A stretch of 64,000 bases of DNA, from NCBI GenBank assembly GCA_025603075.1, contig MU626267.1:62001-126000 (forward strand), given 5' to 3'. Positions 1-12,191 of the stretch are shown one piece after another (the stretch's first letter is position 1; the number at the start of each line of letters is the position of its first letter). The DNA comes from Neoconidiobolus thromboides FSU 785. Its lineage: Eukaryota; Entomophthoromycota; Entomophthoromycetes; Entomophthorales; Neoconidiobolaceae. The notes under the pieces were generated by a model. That model was not told the origin of the DNA. It saw only the letters and a program-made list of their open reading frames with translations, and ran no database searches. The translations under genes were made by a program, and so were the position numbers.

Positions 1-1599
1 TTAGATCATTTTAAAACAGAAAATGTATTAAAAGATCAATACACATTATCAACAGAAGTCTTATTAAATTTTAAACGAAATGAGCCTCAATTAGCATTGT
101 CCACTTATACCTCTATTTTCTCAACTAATATCAAAATAGATACATGGACATTAAATATGTTTCTTCAAATATTTTCACAATATAGATATTGGCAGGGTAT
201 TCAACAAGTATTAATAGATATGAAACAAAAGAATGTGATACCCGATTTACATACATTTAGTATTTTATTAAAATGTTGTATTTTACCATTTAATGATAAT
301 TGTATTATTTCGTATAAAAAGAAACCATATTTACGTCAACAAATTGAAATTGTTAATAAGATTTATTTTAATCTCAAGGCCTCTTCTTTCCCATTAGATA
401 AATATATCTATTGTAATTTTATTAAATTTTATGTAACAATTCAAGAATTTTGTTTTGCTGAAAATATATTATTAGATATGAAACAAAAAGGAATTCAACC
501 TAATGAATTTGAATATTCAATACTAATGGATGGTTATTCTAAAGTAAAACAATGGGATAAATTATGGAAGATATATCAAATAATTAAGCAAGAAAATATA
601 TCAATTAATCAAATTATTTATTCTTGTATGGTTAAAGCATATACAAAATTAAATGAAAATAGAATCAAAGAAGAGGGCGGAAGAGCTATAATGGAAGACG
701 ATATATTCAAAAAAGATCAAATCACTTATAATTTATTTTTAAGACAATTGGGCAAATTAGGAAAAGTAAAGGAGGGATTTGAATTATATATAGAAATGAA
801 AAATGAAAATATTCAACCCAATTTAATGACTTATTATCATTTATTAGATGGATTAAAAAGGAATAATGAAATAGAAGATAATAATATAAAAGAAAAAGAA
901 AAAGAGAAGAAAAAGATTATCGAAATAATATTTAATGACTTAATTACTTCTAATTTAGTACCTAATCTTTCAATATTTAATCATTTTATTTATTTATTTA
1001 ATCAATATCAACTTATCAATTATATTAATATTACTTACACATTAATGATTGAAAAATATCAATTATTACCTAATCAATATAGTTTGTTACCAATGGCATC
1101 TATTTTATTAAATGGTTGTAATATCAATGAAGTTGTTAATAATATAATATCATCTAAATATCCACAATTAATCTATTCAAGTTCAATATATGCTTTAATA
1201 AAAAATGGAGAATTACAAAAGGGAATTGAATTATTTGAATATATTAAAAAAGGAGGGGTGATAGGAGTAAAAAATGATTTATTAATTTATTATTATTTAT
1301 TATATGCTTGTATTCAATATAAGGAGTTTTATTATTTAATGAAGTTAATGCAACAAATAGACAAAGAAAATATTATTATTACAAAAACAATGTATTTAAA
1401 ATTAAATAATAAATTAAATGCAATCAACTGCGATAAACAAATAATGAGATTATGGAATAGGTTTGAATATAAAGAAAAAGAAGCGGAAGAAGATAAAATG
1501 GAAAAAATGATGGAAATAGATTTTAATAATAATAAGATACAGTCACATTTAATTATTCCATTATTAAAAGATTGCTATCTTAGGATGTTAAATCATTAG
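1..1599 (+). CDS. Pentatricopeptide-repeat (PPR) protein, 5' end outside window
   Basis: The frame is open from base 1, so the gene starts upstream; about 532 residues are visible before the TAG. The protein has degenerate PPR units with the typical helix-turn-helix rhythm, for example AENILLDMKQKGIQPNEFEY followed by SILMDGYSKVKQWDKLWKIY, and later ELYIEMKNENIQPNLMTYYH. PPR proteins are alpha-solenoids that bind RNA, nearly always in mitochondria, where they act in processing, stability or translation of organelle transcripts. Which RNA is recognised cannot be read from this sequence, and the targeting peptide would lie outside the window. No intron is visible in this part. It converges on the SCY1-like gene, with under 100 bp between the two stop codons. 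Confidence 0.8.
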   Translation, partial: LDHFKTENVLKDQYTLSTEVLLNFKRNEPQLALSTYTSIFSTNIKIDTWTLNMFLQIFSQYRYWQGIQQVLIDMKQKNVIPDLHTFSILLKCCILPFNDNCIISYKKKPYLRQQIEIVNKIYFNLKASSFPLDKYIYCNFIKFYVTIQEFCFAENILLDMKQKGIQPNEFEYSILMDGYSKVKQWDKLWKIYQIIKQENISINQIIYSCMVKAYTKLNENRIKEEGGRAIMEDDIFKKDQITYNLFLRQLGKLGKVKEGFELYIEMKNENIQPNLMTYYHLLDGLKRNNEIEDNNIKEKEKEKKKIIEIIFNDLITSNLVPNLSIFNHFIYLFNQYQLINYINITYTLMIEKYQLLPNQYSLLPMASILLNGCNINEVVNNIISSKYPQLIYSSSIYALIKNGELQKGIELFEYIKKGGVIGVKNDLLIYYYLLYACIQYKEFYYLMKLMQQIDKENIIITKTMYLKLNNKLNAINCDKQIMRLWNRFEYKEKEAEEDKMEKMMEIDFNNNKIQSHLIIPLLKDCYLRMLNH

Positions 1600-1694
1600 A
1601 GAGAATGAATTTATTATATTATTTATTTCGTTATTAAAGTTAATTATATAGATTAATTTATTTACTATTATTATTTTACTTTTATTTTTATATT

Positions 1695-4497
1695 TTAATT
1701 TAAAAATCCATTAACATTACTAATTGGTTTTAATTTATTACCAAATTCTCTTTCTAATTTACTACTTAATATTTTTATACCTTTCATAACATATTGAAAC
1801 TAAATAAAAATAAATATTAATAACAAAATAAAATAAAATAAAAGAATAAAAATTAATTACTTGTTGTAAACTAAATTGTGGATTAATAACTAACTGCCAT
1901 AATTCGGGTAATATTAAAGTAGCTATTTGTTCTAAATCTAATGATTTATCCGCTATTGAATAATATAATTCATACATTGCTATCTAATAAAATAATAAAA
2001 TTCAATATAAAAATAACTAATTAATAGAATACTAATGAATAGAAGAACTTACTTTGACCTCTGGTATTTTACTTTTTGTATTTTTTAATAATGGTAATAT
2101 TTTATCAATTAACAAATCTTTATCAAATACATTGAGCATTTGTTTAATACTTTTTAATACTTCAATTTTAATATTTAATGCACTTGTTGATACATATAAT
2201 TTCTAATTATTAATCTCTTAATTAAATTTTATTATTATAATAATTAGTAAATTACCTGTATTCTTAAAAAGATAGAATTTTTTATTGTCATATAATCTAC
2301 TTTATTAATTATCTCAGCTAATTTTTTTAATCCTAATTCTTGTAAAATAATATCTTGAGATTCTAAACTAGTTGACAGTATTGGCAAAATATCTAAATAA
2401 TAAAACATCATTAATATATTATTTTTAAAGTTCTTATTATTCCCTTTAACCTACCTTGTTGAACTTGTGTATCATTACATTTTTTCATTATTGGTTGTAA
2501 ATTATTTAATAAGTAAATAATAGATTGTTGTGGTGATTTAATTTTATAAATAAATATTAAATTAGGATAAATTAATTCATTAAATTCAATTGAATTAATT
2601 TTTTCCATTATATAGATTAAATTAGGATAAATAAATGGTATCAAATTGGGATCTTTGATTTCCTCTAATAAAGTAGGTAAAATCTATTTAAAATTACATT
2701 AACATTATTTTATATATACTTTATAATATATATATTATTATTACTTTTTTTAATAACACTTTCTCTGGAAATTGATTTAATATTTTATTTAATCCTTGCA
2801 TAAATTTAGCTTTATTATCCACAGGTTGTTGCATTAATGTATCCAAATAACGTATACTTTTGATTAATACATTGTTAAAAGAAGGGGATTCTTGAAATTG
2901 TGATAAATTCAATCGTTGATTTGGGTTTCTATTAATCAATTTATATACCGTATCTATTTAATATATTTTAATCTCGTTTATAATTATGTGTTATTTTATA
3001 CTACCTCTAAAATACCCTGGTACTTGATCCAAAGAAATAGTAGCCAATTTATCCATTTGATTTTTATATGCCAATACATTATTTCTCGTTTTTAGTAAAC
3101 TTCTACCATCATTAAATATAGCATAAATTAAACAACCTAAAGCAAATATGTCATTTGAATAATCTTTTGTATTATGCAAGATATATTCAGGGGCTATAAT
3201 AAATGAGATAATATAAATAATGTAGTATAATATTAACAAATGAATATTACCCATATAATCTAAACTTTCTTGTATTTCTTTAGCTAATTGGGTATCATGT
3301 TCAAAATAATGAGGTTCATTCAACTGTTGATTGTTATATTCTTTAGTAGTTGAAAAGCCAAACCTAATAAACAAAGTATCAATAAAAACAATTGTTATAT
3401 AGTAACTAAGAGTTTTAGTATTAGCTAATTAAGCTTACCCACCAAGCTTCCAATCCCCTTTTGTAGTAATATAAATAGCACTAGGTATTAAATTACCATG
3501 AATTAAATTGGCACTTTCATGACAAAACTGCAAGCCTTTACTTAATTGTAATAATCCTTTTTGTATCTATTAATTGAGTTAGAAACAAACCAAAGTTAAA
3601 AATAATAAAAAATAAGTATTTAATATATTAGCTCGGTCCATAAACAATATTAACTTTTGGGTAAATACAAAACGATAGAGGTATATGATCGAAATAGCAA
3701 TAATCTTCCTTAAAGGAATTCAACTTTTTAAACAAAATAGGTTCTAATAAAAAAAACCTTCTAAAAAGCCAAAACCACAAATTCATATTATATCTTGCAA
3801 CTTTGAATTTTCTCTTTACCCAAAAAATTATTATTATTTATGAACTGACCTAATAAAAATCAATTATATTCTATGTTACTATAAATAACTCACCTCCAAA
3901 ACATCTAATTCATAATTTGTCCCTAATGGTAAATTATGTAATAATAAATTACTTAAACATAATTCTACCGGTTCAGTGCAAAAATTTAATAATAATCGAT
4001 ATTCTTCTAAGGGTTCAACTATATGTAGTCTATTTGAAAAATTAACATTAGGATAATTTTCTTATTAAGGCTAAAACATAGTGAGTGTTTCTACTGACTT
4101 ACATGCTTGGATGTCGTAATCTGGCTAATTGTGTGGCCTAATCGAGAGGGAGGAAGATTAGATTTAATGATAATAGCGATTGTCAATAATGCTTACCTCT
4201 TTCTTTAACACTTGAGAAATCTTTTCACTCTCTTTATTATTTTGTTGATTATTTACAAAATTAGATATACTCTCAGTTGCATTTTTTTCATACATCTAAA
4301 TCAATTCCATTCCATTTAAGTTTAAACAAAATTTATTGAAATGAATATTTTAAACTTACAAACACGGTCACTTTTATCTTGTTATTTTTTCTTATACCAT
4401 CATGTAATTTCCAATATCCAATTTGGTTTTTTGGGTTTGATATTTCATATTCTCGACTTATATTGGAAGAGTAGACTAGTTGTTTAAATAAATCCAT
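1695..4497 (-). CDS. SCY1-like pseudokinase (SCYL2 type), multi-exon
   Basis: Reading from ATG at 4497, exon 1 begins MDLFKQLVYSSNISREYEIS and continues NQIGYWKLHDGIRKNNKIKV, the N-terminal lobe opening of Scy1/SCYL2. Later exons give a catalytic-like loop LIHGNLIPSAIYIT (HGN where active kinases have HRD), then APEYILHNTKDYSNDIFALG. After that comes a HEAT-like solenoid ending in ATLILPELWQLVINPQFSLQ and QYVMKGIKILSSKLEREFGN, the conserved SCYL2 C-terminal block, with stop at 1695-1697. Family knowledge: SCYL proteins are inactive kinases in clathrin/COPI trafficking between Golgi and endosomes. At least nine short introns are present. One intron (about 3567-3892) is some 325 bp, far longer than the rest, and holds a possible inserted element. 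Confidence 0.8.
3655..3827. repeat. Possible MITE-like insertion inside a SCYL2 intron
   Basis: The 11-bp sequence TTTTGGGTAAA at 3655-3665 reappears inverted as TTTACCCAAAA at 3815-3825, bounding about 173 bp within the only long intron of the SCY1-like gene. No other copy was recognised in the window and no clear target duplication is visible. Calling it an insertion is inference. Confidence 0.3.
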
Positions 4498-4774
4498 TTT
4501 GAAAATTATAAAAAAAGTTTAAAAATGCTACAAAATTTTGATGAGCTGACATTTACTTTTAAGATTCTTCATTTTTTGAATTTTATACAGATGTTTTTTC
4601 AATCTTCAATTTTCATTTTCAGCCAACAAATAAAACAATAATAAAAGAGTTGGAAAAGAAATTAAAAATTATTAAAAAATAAAACAAATATATTCTAAAT
4701 AATTTTAATATACTTAGAAGGAGATATTTTGTATCACAAGCATCATTTGTTAATTGTTTTCTATTCATTAGATC

Positions 4775-5415
4775 TTAAAGATTGCTTGTATTAAAAAGCA
4801 ATTTTTTGGCAATCTTTAAATACTCTTCTATCTCAATAGGACCGTTTTCATTGATACCCGCTTGTTCAAGGATCGATGGAAGTTGAGTGAGAATAAAGCT
4901 TCGATAAGCTCGAAGCAATAAAATCTTTAAATCGTTAATTGATATAAAACCACTTCTTTTAAGATCATAAAAGTAAAAATAATCTTTTGCTTCATTAAAC
5001 TGACGTTTGGTAAGTCCATATTTCTAAAACTATAAATCAATTCTCTGGTTTAAGATTGTTTAATAAGCTTACAGCTTCGTCAGACTGTTTCATCATTTTT
5101 CGGGTGATCTTCTCAGTAAATAATAGTTCTTTGGCAATTTTTAAGTACTCTTCTAAGTTAATAGGACCGCTTTCATTAATGTTCGCTTGTTTAAGAATTG
5201 ATTGGAGTTGGGTATAACTATGAGGTCGATGAGCTAAATATAGTAATGTTGATAAATGACAAACTGATATCGTTCCACTATTATTGGATTCATAGGCGTG
5301 AAATTTATCTTTCGCCTCATCAAGCTGTTTGGCATTAAGTCCATAACTCTAAGATAAAAGTTAGTTGTTTAATTTAAAGTTTTCTAAAGGTTACAAGCTG
5401 ATTATTGTACTCCAT
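4775..5415 (-). CDS. Degenerate EF-hand protein, member 1 of a three-gene cluster
   Basis: Three exons give 181 residues: 5415-5395 (MEYNNQL, 21 nt), 5348-5073 and 5023-4775. Exons 2 and 3 are copies of one another: each opens with YGL then an E-A-K-D helix (NAKQLDEAKDKF, TKRQFNEAKDYF), and each closes with EEYLKIAK followed by a K-L-L or E-L-L stretch. So the protein is two tandem EF-hand pairs made by exon duplication. The calcium loops are eroded: the first reads ESNNSGTISVCH (position 1 Glu, 12 His) and the third DLKRSGFISIND (basic residue at 4, Asp at 12), so strong calcium binding is doubtful. Exon layout matches the two neighbours at 9.1-10.5 kb, so these are paralogues. Role unknown; a calcium sensor that has lost binding, or a structural partner, is inference. 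Confidence 0.65.
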
Positions 5416-5597
5416 TGTATATACTTAAGATTATTGAAAATGAATGGATTTTATTTTCAAATTCGACAATTGTGCTCAATTTATTTCATATTAACCGCCA
5501 TATCTTTTTAACAAATTTGAGTTAAAGTATGATGGTTAATATGAAACAGGCTGAATACTTTTTAAGATGACGTGGCTTTCAACTGGTTTCAAATAAT

Positions 5598-5693
5598 GGG
5601 AATGTTTTTTTGGTTTCCACTTTTCTTATTTTTTAAGTGCTGTCTGAGTAGAAAGGCTATCAGTAAAGCTCTTAAACAAGAAAATACACTCCT
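5598..5693 (+). mobile_element. 97-bp MITE, orientation A, diverged
   Basis: Starts GGGAATGTTTTTTTGG, carries the internal AAGTGCT...GAGTAGAAAG core and ends ATACACTCCT. Target repeats are no longer clear. An apparent 65-aa frame over it is only the element read through. Confidence 0.75.
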
Positions 5694-5927
5694 TAGTGTA
5701 ATTATAATATTTTATTTTCATCAATGTGTCTCTATCTTTTATTCAAACCTTTCAATCGTTATAGCGTAAATCAATTTTAAGTTTGAACTTTTAAGCCCTA
5801 TAAATTTTACCCTTTTTACATAAACGCAGATAAAAATCCAATAAAATAAAAATACATGAACTAAAGTTTAGACTTTATTTGTAGGATGAGAAATTTTTGA
5901 GACTTGAAAGTTAAATTAAAAACAATT

Positions 5928-6306
5928 TTATAAATAACCGGGTGAATTATTACGAATGGACGTACTTACATTGTAAGGTACATAGTACTGAGAAAGCAAT
6001 GAACTGAAAATGGAGGTTATAATTTCCAGATAGGTGATATTTCGATCAGTTAAAGATGATATGATAGAGGCACTCAGGATCCCAGATATCGTGAGGGTTT
6101 CACAATTAAGGAGAGATTCTATATTGGAAGTGGTGAGTTCGATAGGTAGTTTTAGATACATAATGACATCAGGTACAAAGTATGATATCACAGAGGCTCC
6201 TATATACCTAATGATCAAATATGTTATCGAAAATTTAGTCATACTCTATAATTTCCTTATAGTAGCAATAAATATGATTTATTATGATTTATTCTATCTA
6301 TATTGA
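5928..6306. other. Unexplained block open on both strands
   Basis: A 104-codon frame on the minus strand (5928-6242) overlaps a 90-codon frame on the plus strand (6034-6306). The base composition is less AT-rich than the surrounding spacer. The minus-strand product is rich in Ile/Ser/Thr with a roughly regular alternation (ISYFVPDVIMYLKLPIEL); the plus product has no recognisable domain. No intron signals or TATA box make either convincing. It could be a gene relic or a fragment of an old insertion. Confidence 0.25.
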
Positions 6307-6809
6307 TTTTATTGTCTCTTAATAAAAGCTATTCGCAACAAAGAATCACTTTTTTTTTGAATTTCTTCTATAGGGAAAGGAGGAGTATTGCCTATGTTGT
6401 ATGGGACCAAACTCCAGTTAGTGGCATTTAATGGCAAAGTTCCTAATTTGAAATTTTGTTTTTTTCGGTTACCTCAAACCATTTTTACCTCAGTCAAATG
6501 TGACAATATGTTTGTTACAATTTATAGCGTCATAGTGTAAGCAAGCTTAATACAGTAGAAAGGAGGTTGAAATAAGACATTAGTAATTAAACTTGAGAAT
6601 TTGAATGTGGGCAATTATTTTAAAGGTTCTTTATTTTGTATAAGTTTTTTTGAAGTTTTAGATTACAATTATTTTTATAATAATAGCAGTTAAGCTATCT
6701 CTAAGTGCCTCACATCAAGCTAAACTTTTTCAAAAGCTTTTTTACTTTTTAGGAGATATAAACTCCTAAATATGTAGTATTTAATAGTAAAATATACATG
6801 TTTTAGAAT

Positions 6810-6905
6810 ATGGATGTATTTTTTTGTCAAAGAGCTTTACAAACAATTTTTTCAATCAGATGGTGGTTGAAAAATGAAATAAGTGATGAAACCATTGAAG
6901 ATACC
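6810..6905 (-). mobile_element. MITE, orientation B, strongly degraded
   Basis: Recognisable from TGGATGTATTTTTTTG, then ACAAACAATTTTTTCA and GTGATGAAACCA in the expected order. The right terminus is lost. Confidence 0.5.
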
Positions 6906-7113
6906 ATCAGATATTTTTTGTTTATATTTACAAGTTATTTTACTGTTACAGCTAATAAATTTTTCTAACTTTATCAATAAATTGTGCAAGCTTTTGGAAA
7001 TTAAATAGTTAACTAAAAACTACCCATTTATTTCCATATTTAGTTTAAATTTAATTGTTTAAGCTGATCTTCTAAGAAACTGATTAAATCAAAAAAGCAT
7101 TATTTAAAACCAT

Positions 7114-7122
7114 TATAAAAGG
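7114..7122 (+). promoter_or_regulatory. TATA box of the P450 gene
   Basis: TATAAAAGG, 57 bp before the P450 start codon, in a suitable place for a core promoter; assignment by position and match only. Confidence 0.45.
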
Positions 7123-7178
7123 CTCATATAGTTACAATCATTATAACTCTATTTCTCCAATACAATTTTACTCCATCA

Positions 7179-8704
7179 ATGCTATATTTGACTTTGTGTT
7201 TTGTTCTATCGGCTTCTTTTATAGCCTATAAAGTTTATGAACTATTTAAAGTCCCAGAAGATTTAAAACATGTACCTCAAATTTCTTTTTTTAAGTTTAT
7301 TTTGTCTTTTATTAAAGGGGAGCCATTTGATGTTCGTCATAAAAAATTAATTGAGCCGACAATAGGGGAAAAAGAATATGGAATTATTTGGCAGCAAGGG
7401 GCTTGGGAAATAATAGTATCAGACGTTACAAGTATTAAGTATATTTTCAACCATACTGATGTGTTTTTAAAGAAAAAGGATAAAGATTTTACAGAAAACC
7501 AATTAAGGCGTAAATTTTTTGGTATTTCAAATGTAGTTTCAAATGACAAACAAGAGTGGAAGCGACATCGTCGTATTATTAATCCGGCGTTCAAGAAAAC
7601 TTGGCCAGTAGAACTTTTTGGTGAATGTGCTAATGATCTTATTGATGTGATTCAAAAAAATGGCACCAAGCCAATAGTATTGAATGACCTTTTTTCACGT
7701 CTTACTTTGGATGCTTTAGGAAAAGGATTATTTAGTTTTCATTTTGAAGCAGTTAACAATAGCAGTAAAAGTGAAATGATAAATGCCTATAATGAAGTAA
7801 CAAAAGAGATATTCAATCCAATTTATTTCACTTTTCCAGTATTAGAATCTATTGTCCCATCACGCCAATACTACCATCATAAAAACGAAGAATTTCGCTC
7901 ATTTTTAGCTGAGATTATTACCCTTCGTAAAAAGGAAATTGAAAATGGGAACTCTAAAGATGATCTTATTAGTTTACTACTTAAAAATATGAAGGAGTCT
8001 ACTAAGGAAAGCTTAAGTAACAATGAAGTAATAAATAATTTAGCTACTTTCTTTTTAGCTGGTCATGATACTACAGCAAATACTCTTACTTCGACTGTAT
8101 ACTATTTGGCAAAATATCCAGAAATGCAACAAAAAGTTCGTAAGGAAATAGTTTGTGTTTTGGGCAATAGTGGAAATGCCATACCATCCCATGAACAACA
8201 AAAAAAGTTTACTTATCTAAATTGCTTTATTAAAGAGACAATGAGGATTATTACTACAGTTGGTATATTGAGACGGTATTGTGATCGTGATGAGATATTA
8301 CCTAATACTTTATTAGTTAAAGAGGGAACTTATCTCAATTGTTATCTTTGGGGAACACATCACAATTCAAAATACTTTCCAAACCCAGATAAATTTGATC
8401 CTGATCGTTTCTTAGATCCCTATGGCGAGCAATCTAACTCATGGATGCCATTTGGTGGTGGTTCAAGGTTATGTAATATTAATACTATTTAATTTTTTTA
8501 ATTGATGTTAATAGTTTTTTAGGTGTTGGTATCAACTTTTCATTGATCGAACAAAGAATTGTACTTTCAATGTTATTGCAAAGGTATGAACTTAAATTAG
8601 GTCCGAAATCAAAAGAATGGAAAACTCCACTGCTCACTACAGCTGGTTTTGTATATCCTAAAGATTTGGACATTCAATTTATAAAAATAGCTGAAGATAT
8701 TTAA
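7179..8704 (+). CDS. Cytochrome P450 monooxygenase
   Basis: Two exons, 7179-8472 and 8523-8704, give 491 residues. An N-terminal hydrophobic segment (LYLTLCFVLSASFIAYKVY) would anchor it in the ER membrane. The oxygen-activation I helix reads FLAGHDTTANT, the K-helix ExxR reads KETMRI, the PERF-type motif reads FDPDRF, and the haem loop is FGGGSRLC then VGINFSLIE. The 50-bp intron splits the codon of the haem-ligand cysteine (T|GT), so only spliced mRNA gives a holoenzyme. After the haem loop the chain ends normally (ELKLGPKSKEW ... FIKIAEDI). P450s oxidise lipophilic substrates with electrons from a reductase. The closed A-G-x-D-T-T signature and length fit a CYP4-like/fungal fatty-acid or xenobiotic oxidase, but the substrate cannot be inferred. 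Adjacent genes give no pathway context. Confidence 0.93.
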
Positions 8705-9101
8705 GATAATAAAAACTATCCAAAATCATATCTTATCATTGATTCTTATACACTTAAATTATATTCTTCATAAACTTAGCTTTTTGTTTTTATAACTACT
8801 TAAATACTAAATACAAAGTAAGATTATATAGCTGTTTAAGTTCAATGCGTAATCTGTAGTAATAAATTTTATAATAAGAATTTATTTATTACATCGATCT
8901 GAAGCCCAATACTTAAATTTTGATTTCTAAGTGTATAGTTGGCTAAAACCTATCGAGTTTAAACTAAAGAAAAAAACACTAAAGTTAAAAGATAAATTGA
9001 AACAAAATTACAAAAAATAAAAAATAACAATAATGAAACATTGTAATTTACATAATTACATCTCATTTTAAAAGAAAGTTCCTTTTCACCATTTTGACCT
9101 T
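8705..9101. other. Spacer between convergent genes
   Basis: AT-rich sequence between the P450 stop and the EF-hand gene stop. Nothing recognised. Confidence 0.6.
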
Positions 9102-9638
9102 TCAATTTGTCTTTCCTGGAAAAAACAGTTGCTTGGCTACCTTTAGAAACCTTTCAAGATCAATATAATCTTTGCCATCCATGCCTGTGTCTTTATATAC
9201 TATATTAATTTCGTCTATATCAACTTCAGTGACATAACGCTGCATTAAATCTACCAGTTCATCAGCTACTATTTTACCATCCTTATCAGTATCATACAAA
9301 TCAAATAATTCTCTCGCTTGTTCAAGCTGTATTTTTGAAGCAATCAATTGTTTAGCTATGTTTAAAAAGCCGTCAAAGTCAATAGTATCATTTCTTTCCA
9401 TACCATTTTTTTTAAATCCTGATTTTATTACATCCATGCTGAGATCAGTCACGTAATATCGGATTAATGCTTTCAACTCTTCAACTGATATTTTGCCATC
9501 TCGATCAGTGTCATATAGATCAAATAAATCTTTTGCTTGTTCAAATTGTTTGCTATTAAGGCCATAGATCTAAATTAGAAGTTAGTTATTTGTCTTTATA
9601 TTTGTCAATAAGCTTACTAATAAATTGTTGGATGTCAT
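9102..9638 (-). CDS. Four-EF-hand calcium-binding protein, cluster member 2
   Basis: Exon 1 (9638-9618) is 21 nt, MTSNNLL; a 48-bp intron follows; exon 2 (9569-9102) completes 162 residues. Loop 1 DTDRDGKISVEE and loop 3 DTDKDGKIVADE are canonical 12-residue calcium loops. Loops 2 (NGMERNDTIDFDG region) and 4 (GMDGKDYIDLER region) are altered, so probably two sites bind calcium, one per EF pair. Each pair opens with the same helix (SKQFEQAKDLFDLY and KIQLEQARELFDLY). Calmodulin-like sensors change shape on calcium binding and regulate target proteins; the three CaMK-type kinases 30 kb away are conceivable but untested partners. Shares exon structure with the genes on either side and lies 343 bp from member 3 in the same orientation. 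Confidence 0.85.
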
Positions 9639-9981
9639 AATAGAGAAATAAAGTCATTTTTCAATGATTTTATTTTTTAAACCCGGGGCTTGGGCTTGAT
9701 GTTGTAAAAATGACGTTAATTTTAATTAGTTTTGAGAGTACCTATGGGTTGGATTATTTGATATCAAATATATCATCTTCTAAAACTTTCTAGTTTTTTG
9801 CTAATCATTTTTCAGTTATGTAGAAGCCATACCAGTTGGTTAAATCATGTAGAAATTTAAATAAATCTACAGTTTACTTGTTTTTTTAGCCTTGAAATTT
9901 GAAGGAAATAATAATTTAAACAAAGGCAAAATAACAATAATAATCGATACAGTTTCAATTTATTATAAGACACCTCCCATT
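9639..9981. other. Spacer between tandem EF-hand genes
   Basis: Presumably holds the promoter of member 2 and the 3' UTR of member 3. No motif stands out. Confidence 0.5.
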
Positions 9982-10497
9982 TTACTGCTGAAGTCCACAA
10001 AACTCTTCGTAAGTAATTTTGCCATCGGTGTTTATATCTGCAGACTTAAGAATATTCTCAATATCTTGTTCTGTATGCGTAGGATCAATGATCATTAATG
10101 CTTTTTTAAGCTCTTCTTTAGTAATATAGCCATCTTTATCCTGATCAAACTGCTCAAAAGCTTTCTTATTCTTATCCTCTTCATTTTCCATTCCTGGGAT
10201 AAACTTGTGGGCAGTTACCTTTAAAAACTCTTCAAAATCAATATTACCATTGCGATCAATGTCGGATTCTTCTAAGATAGAGTTAACATCGGAGCTGCTA
10301 GGGTTTTGGCCAAGCTGTTTTAAGATTGCTTCAATCTCTGAGGCTACTATCTTACCATCGTTATCTTTATCAAACATAGCAAACAATTCTCGTGCTTGTT
10401 CAATTTGTTCATTATTAAGGCCGATTTTCTAAATTTTCGGTTAGTCCTTTGTTTTGGTATACTTCAACGGGCTTACTGCTGGATCTCTGGAAGTCAT
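9982..10497 (-). CDS. Calmodulin-like four-EF-hand protein, cluster member 3
   Basis: Exon 1 (10497-10477, MTSRDPA) and exon 2 (10428-9982) give 155 residues, close to calmodulin length plus a short N-terminal extension. All four loops keep Asp at position 1 and Glu at 12: DKDNDGKIVASE, DIDRNGNIDFEE, DQDKDGYITKEE and DINTDGKITYEE, so four functional calcium sites are expected, unlike the two paralogues. The linker GMENEEDKNKKAFEQF resembles the calmodulin central helix. Likely a cytosolic calcium sensor; whether it is true calmodulin is doubtful because identity to the very conserved calmodulin sequence is only moderate and it belongs to a local divergent family. Confidence 0.88.
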
Positions 10498-10957
10498 GAC
10501 TGTTAATTAAATTTACAAAATGAGTTGTTTTCTTTTTAAGTTTAGATTTCTTATTATTAAAAAGTGACGTAGTTTTTCAATTGGTTAGAAATAACCAATC
10601 AGAGCTGATATTACTGAAAACGATTGTGTTTTGCCCAAAATTGGATCTCTTTATTATAGAGTAAGATAGGAATTTTGATGTTAGGATATAGCCAAAATTT
10701 ATACAATATTTAATCTAATTTATGCTAAAACTACAATAACATAGTAACAATTACCCACTTCAATCCATCATTGTTCTTAATAATAGGTACCAAAGATAGC
10801 ATTTATTACAATAGATTGCCCACTTTATCTTGATTGATTTTTTCAGACTTAGAAAATTATCTTAATATGTTCAACCAATAAAATACAAATTTCGAAACAC
10901 TAAAAAATCATCTAAAAAAGAAAACAATTATTGATCTTAATAAATTACTATTAACAA
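10498..10957. other. Divergent promoter region
   Basis: Lies between the EF-hand gene start on the minus strand and the GDP-fucose synthase start on the plus strand. No specific motif identified. Confidence 0.5.

Positions 10958-12191
<1,234 letters not shown>

Larger units (their letters stand above)
5416..7178. other. Gene-poor spacer with two MITE copies and an unexplained block
   Basis: Holds MITE copies at 5598-5693 and about 6810-6905 and an open block at 5928-6306. No protein or RNA gene is recognised elsewhere. Confidence 0.6.

Noticed and set aside
1762-3374. Four separate minus-strand frames
   Set aside because: They are exons (with read-through into introns) of the single SCYL2 gene, not individual genes.
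3655-3827. Further copy of the GGGGATGT MITE
   Set aside because: Ends and core do not match; kept separately as a possible different element.
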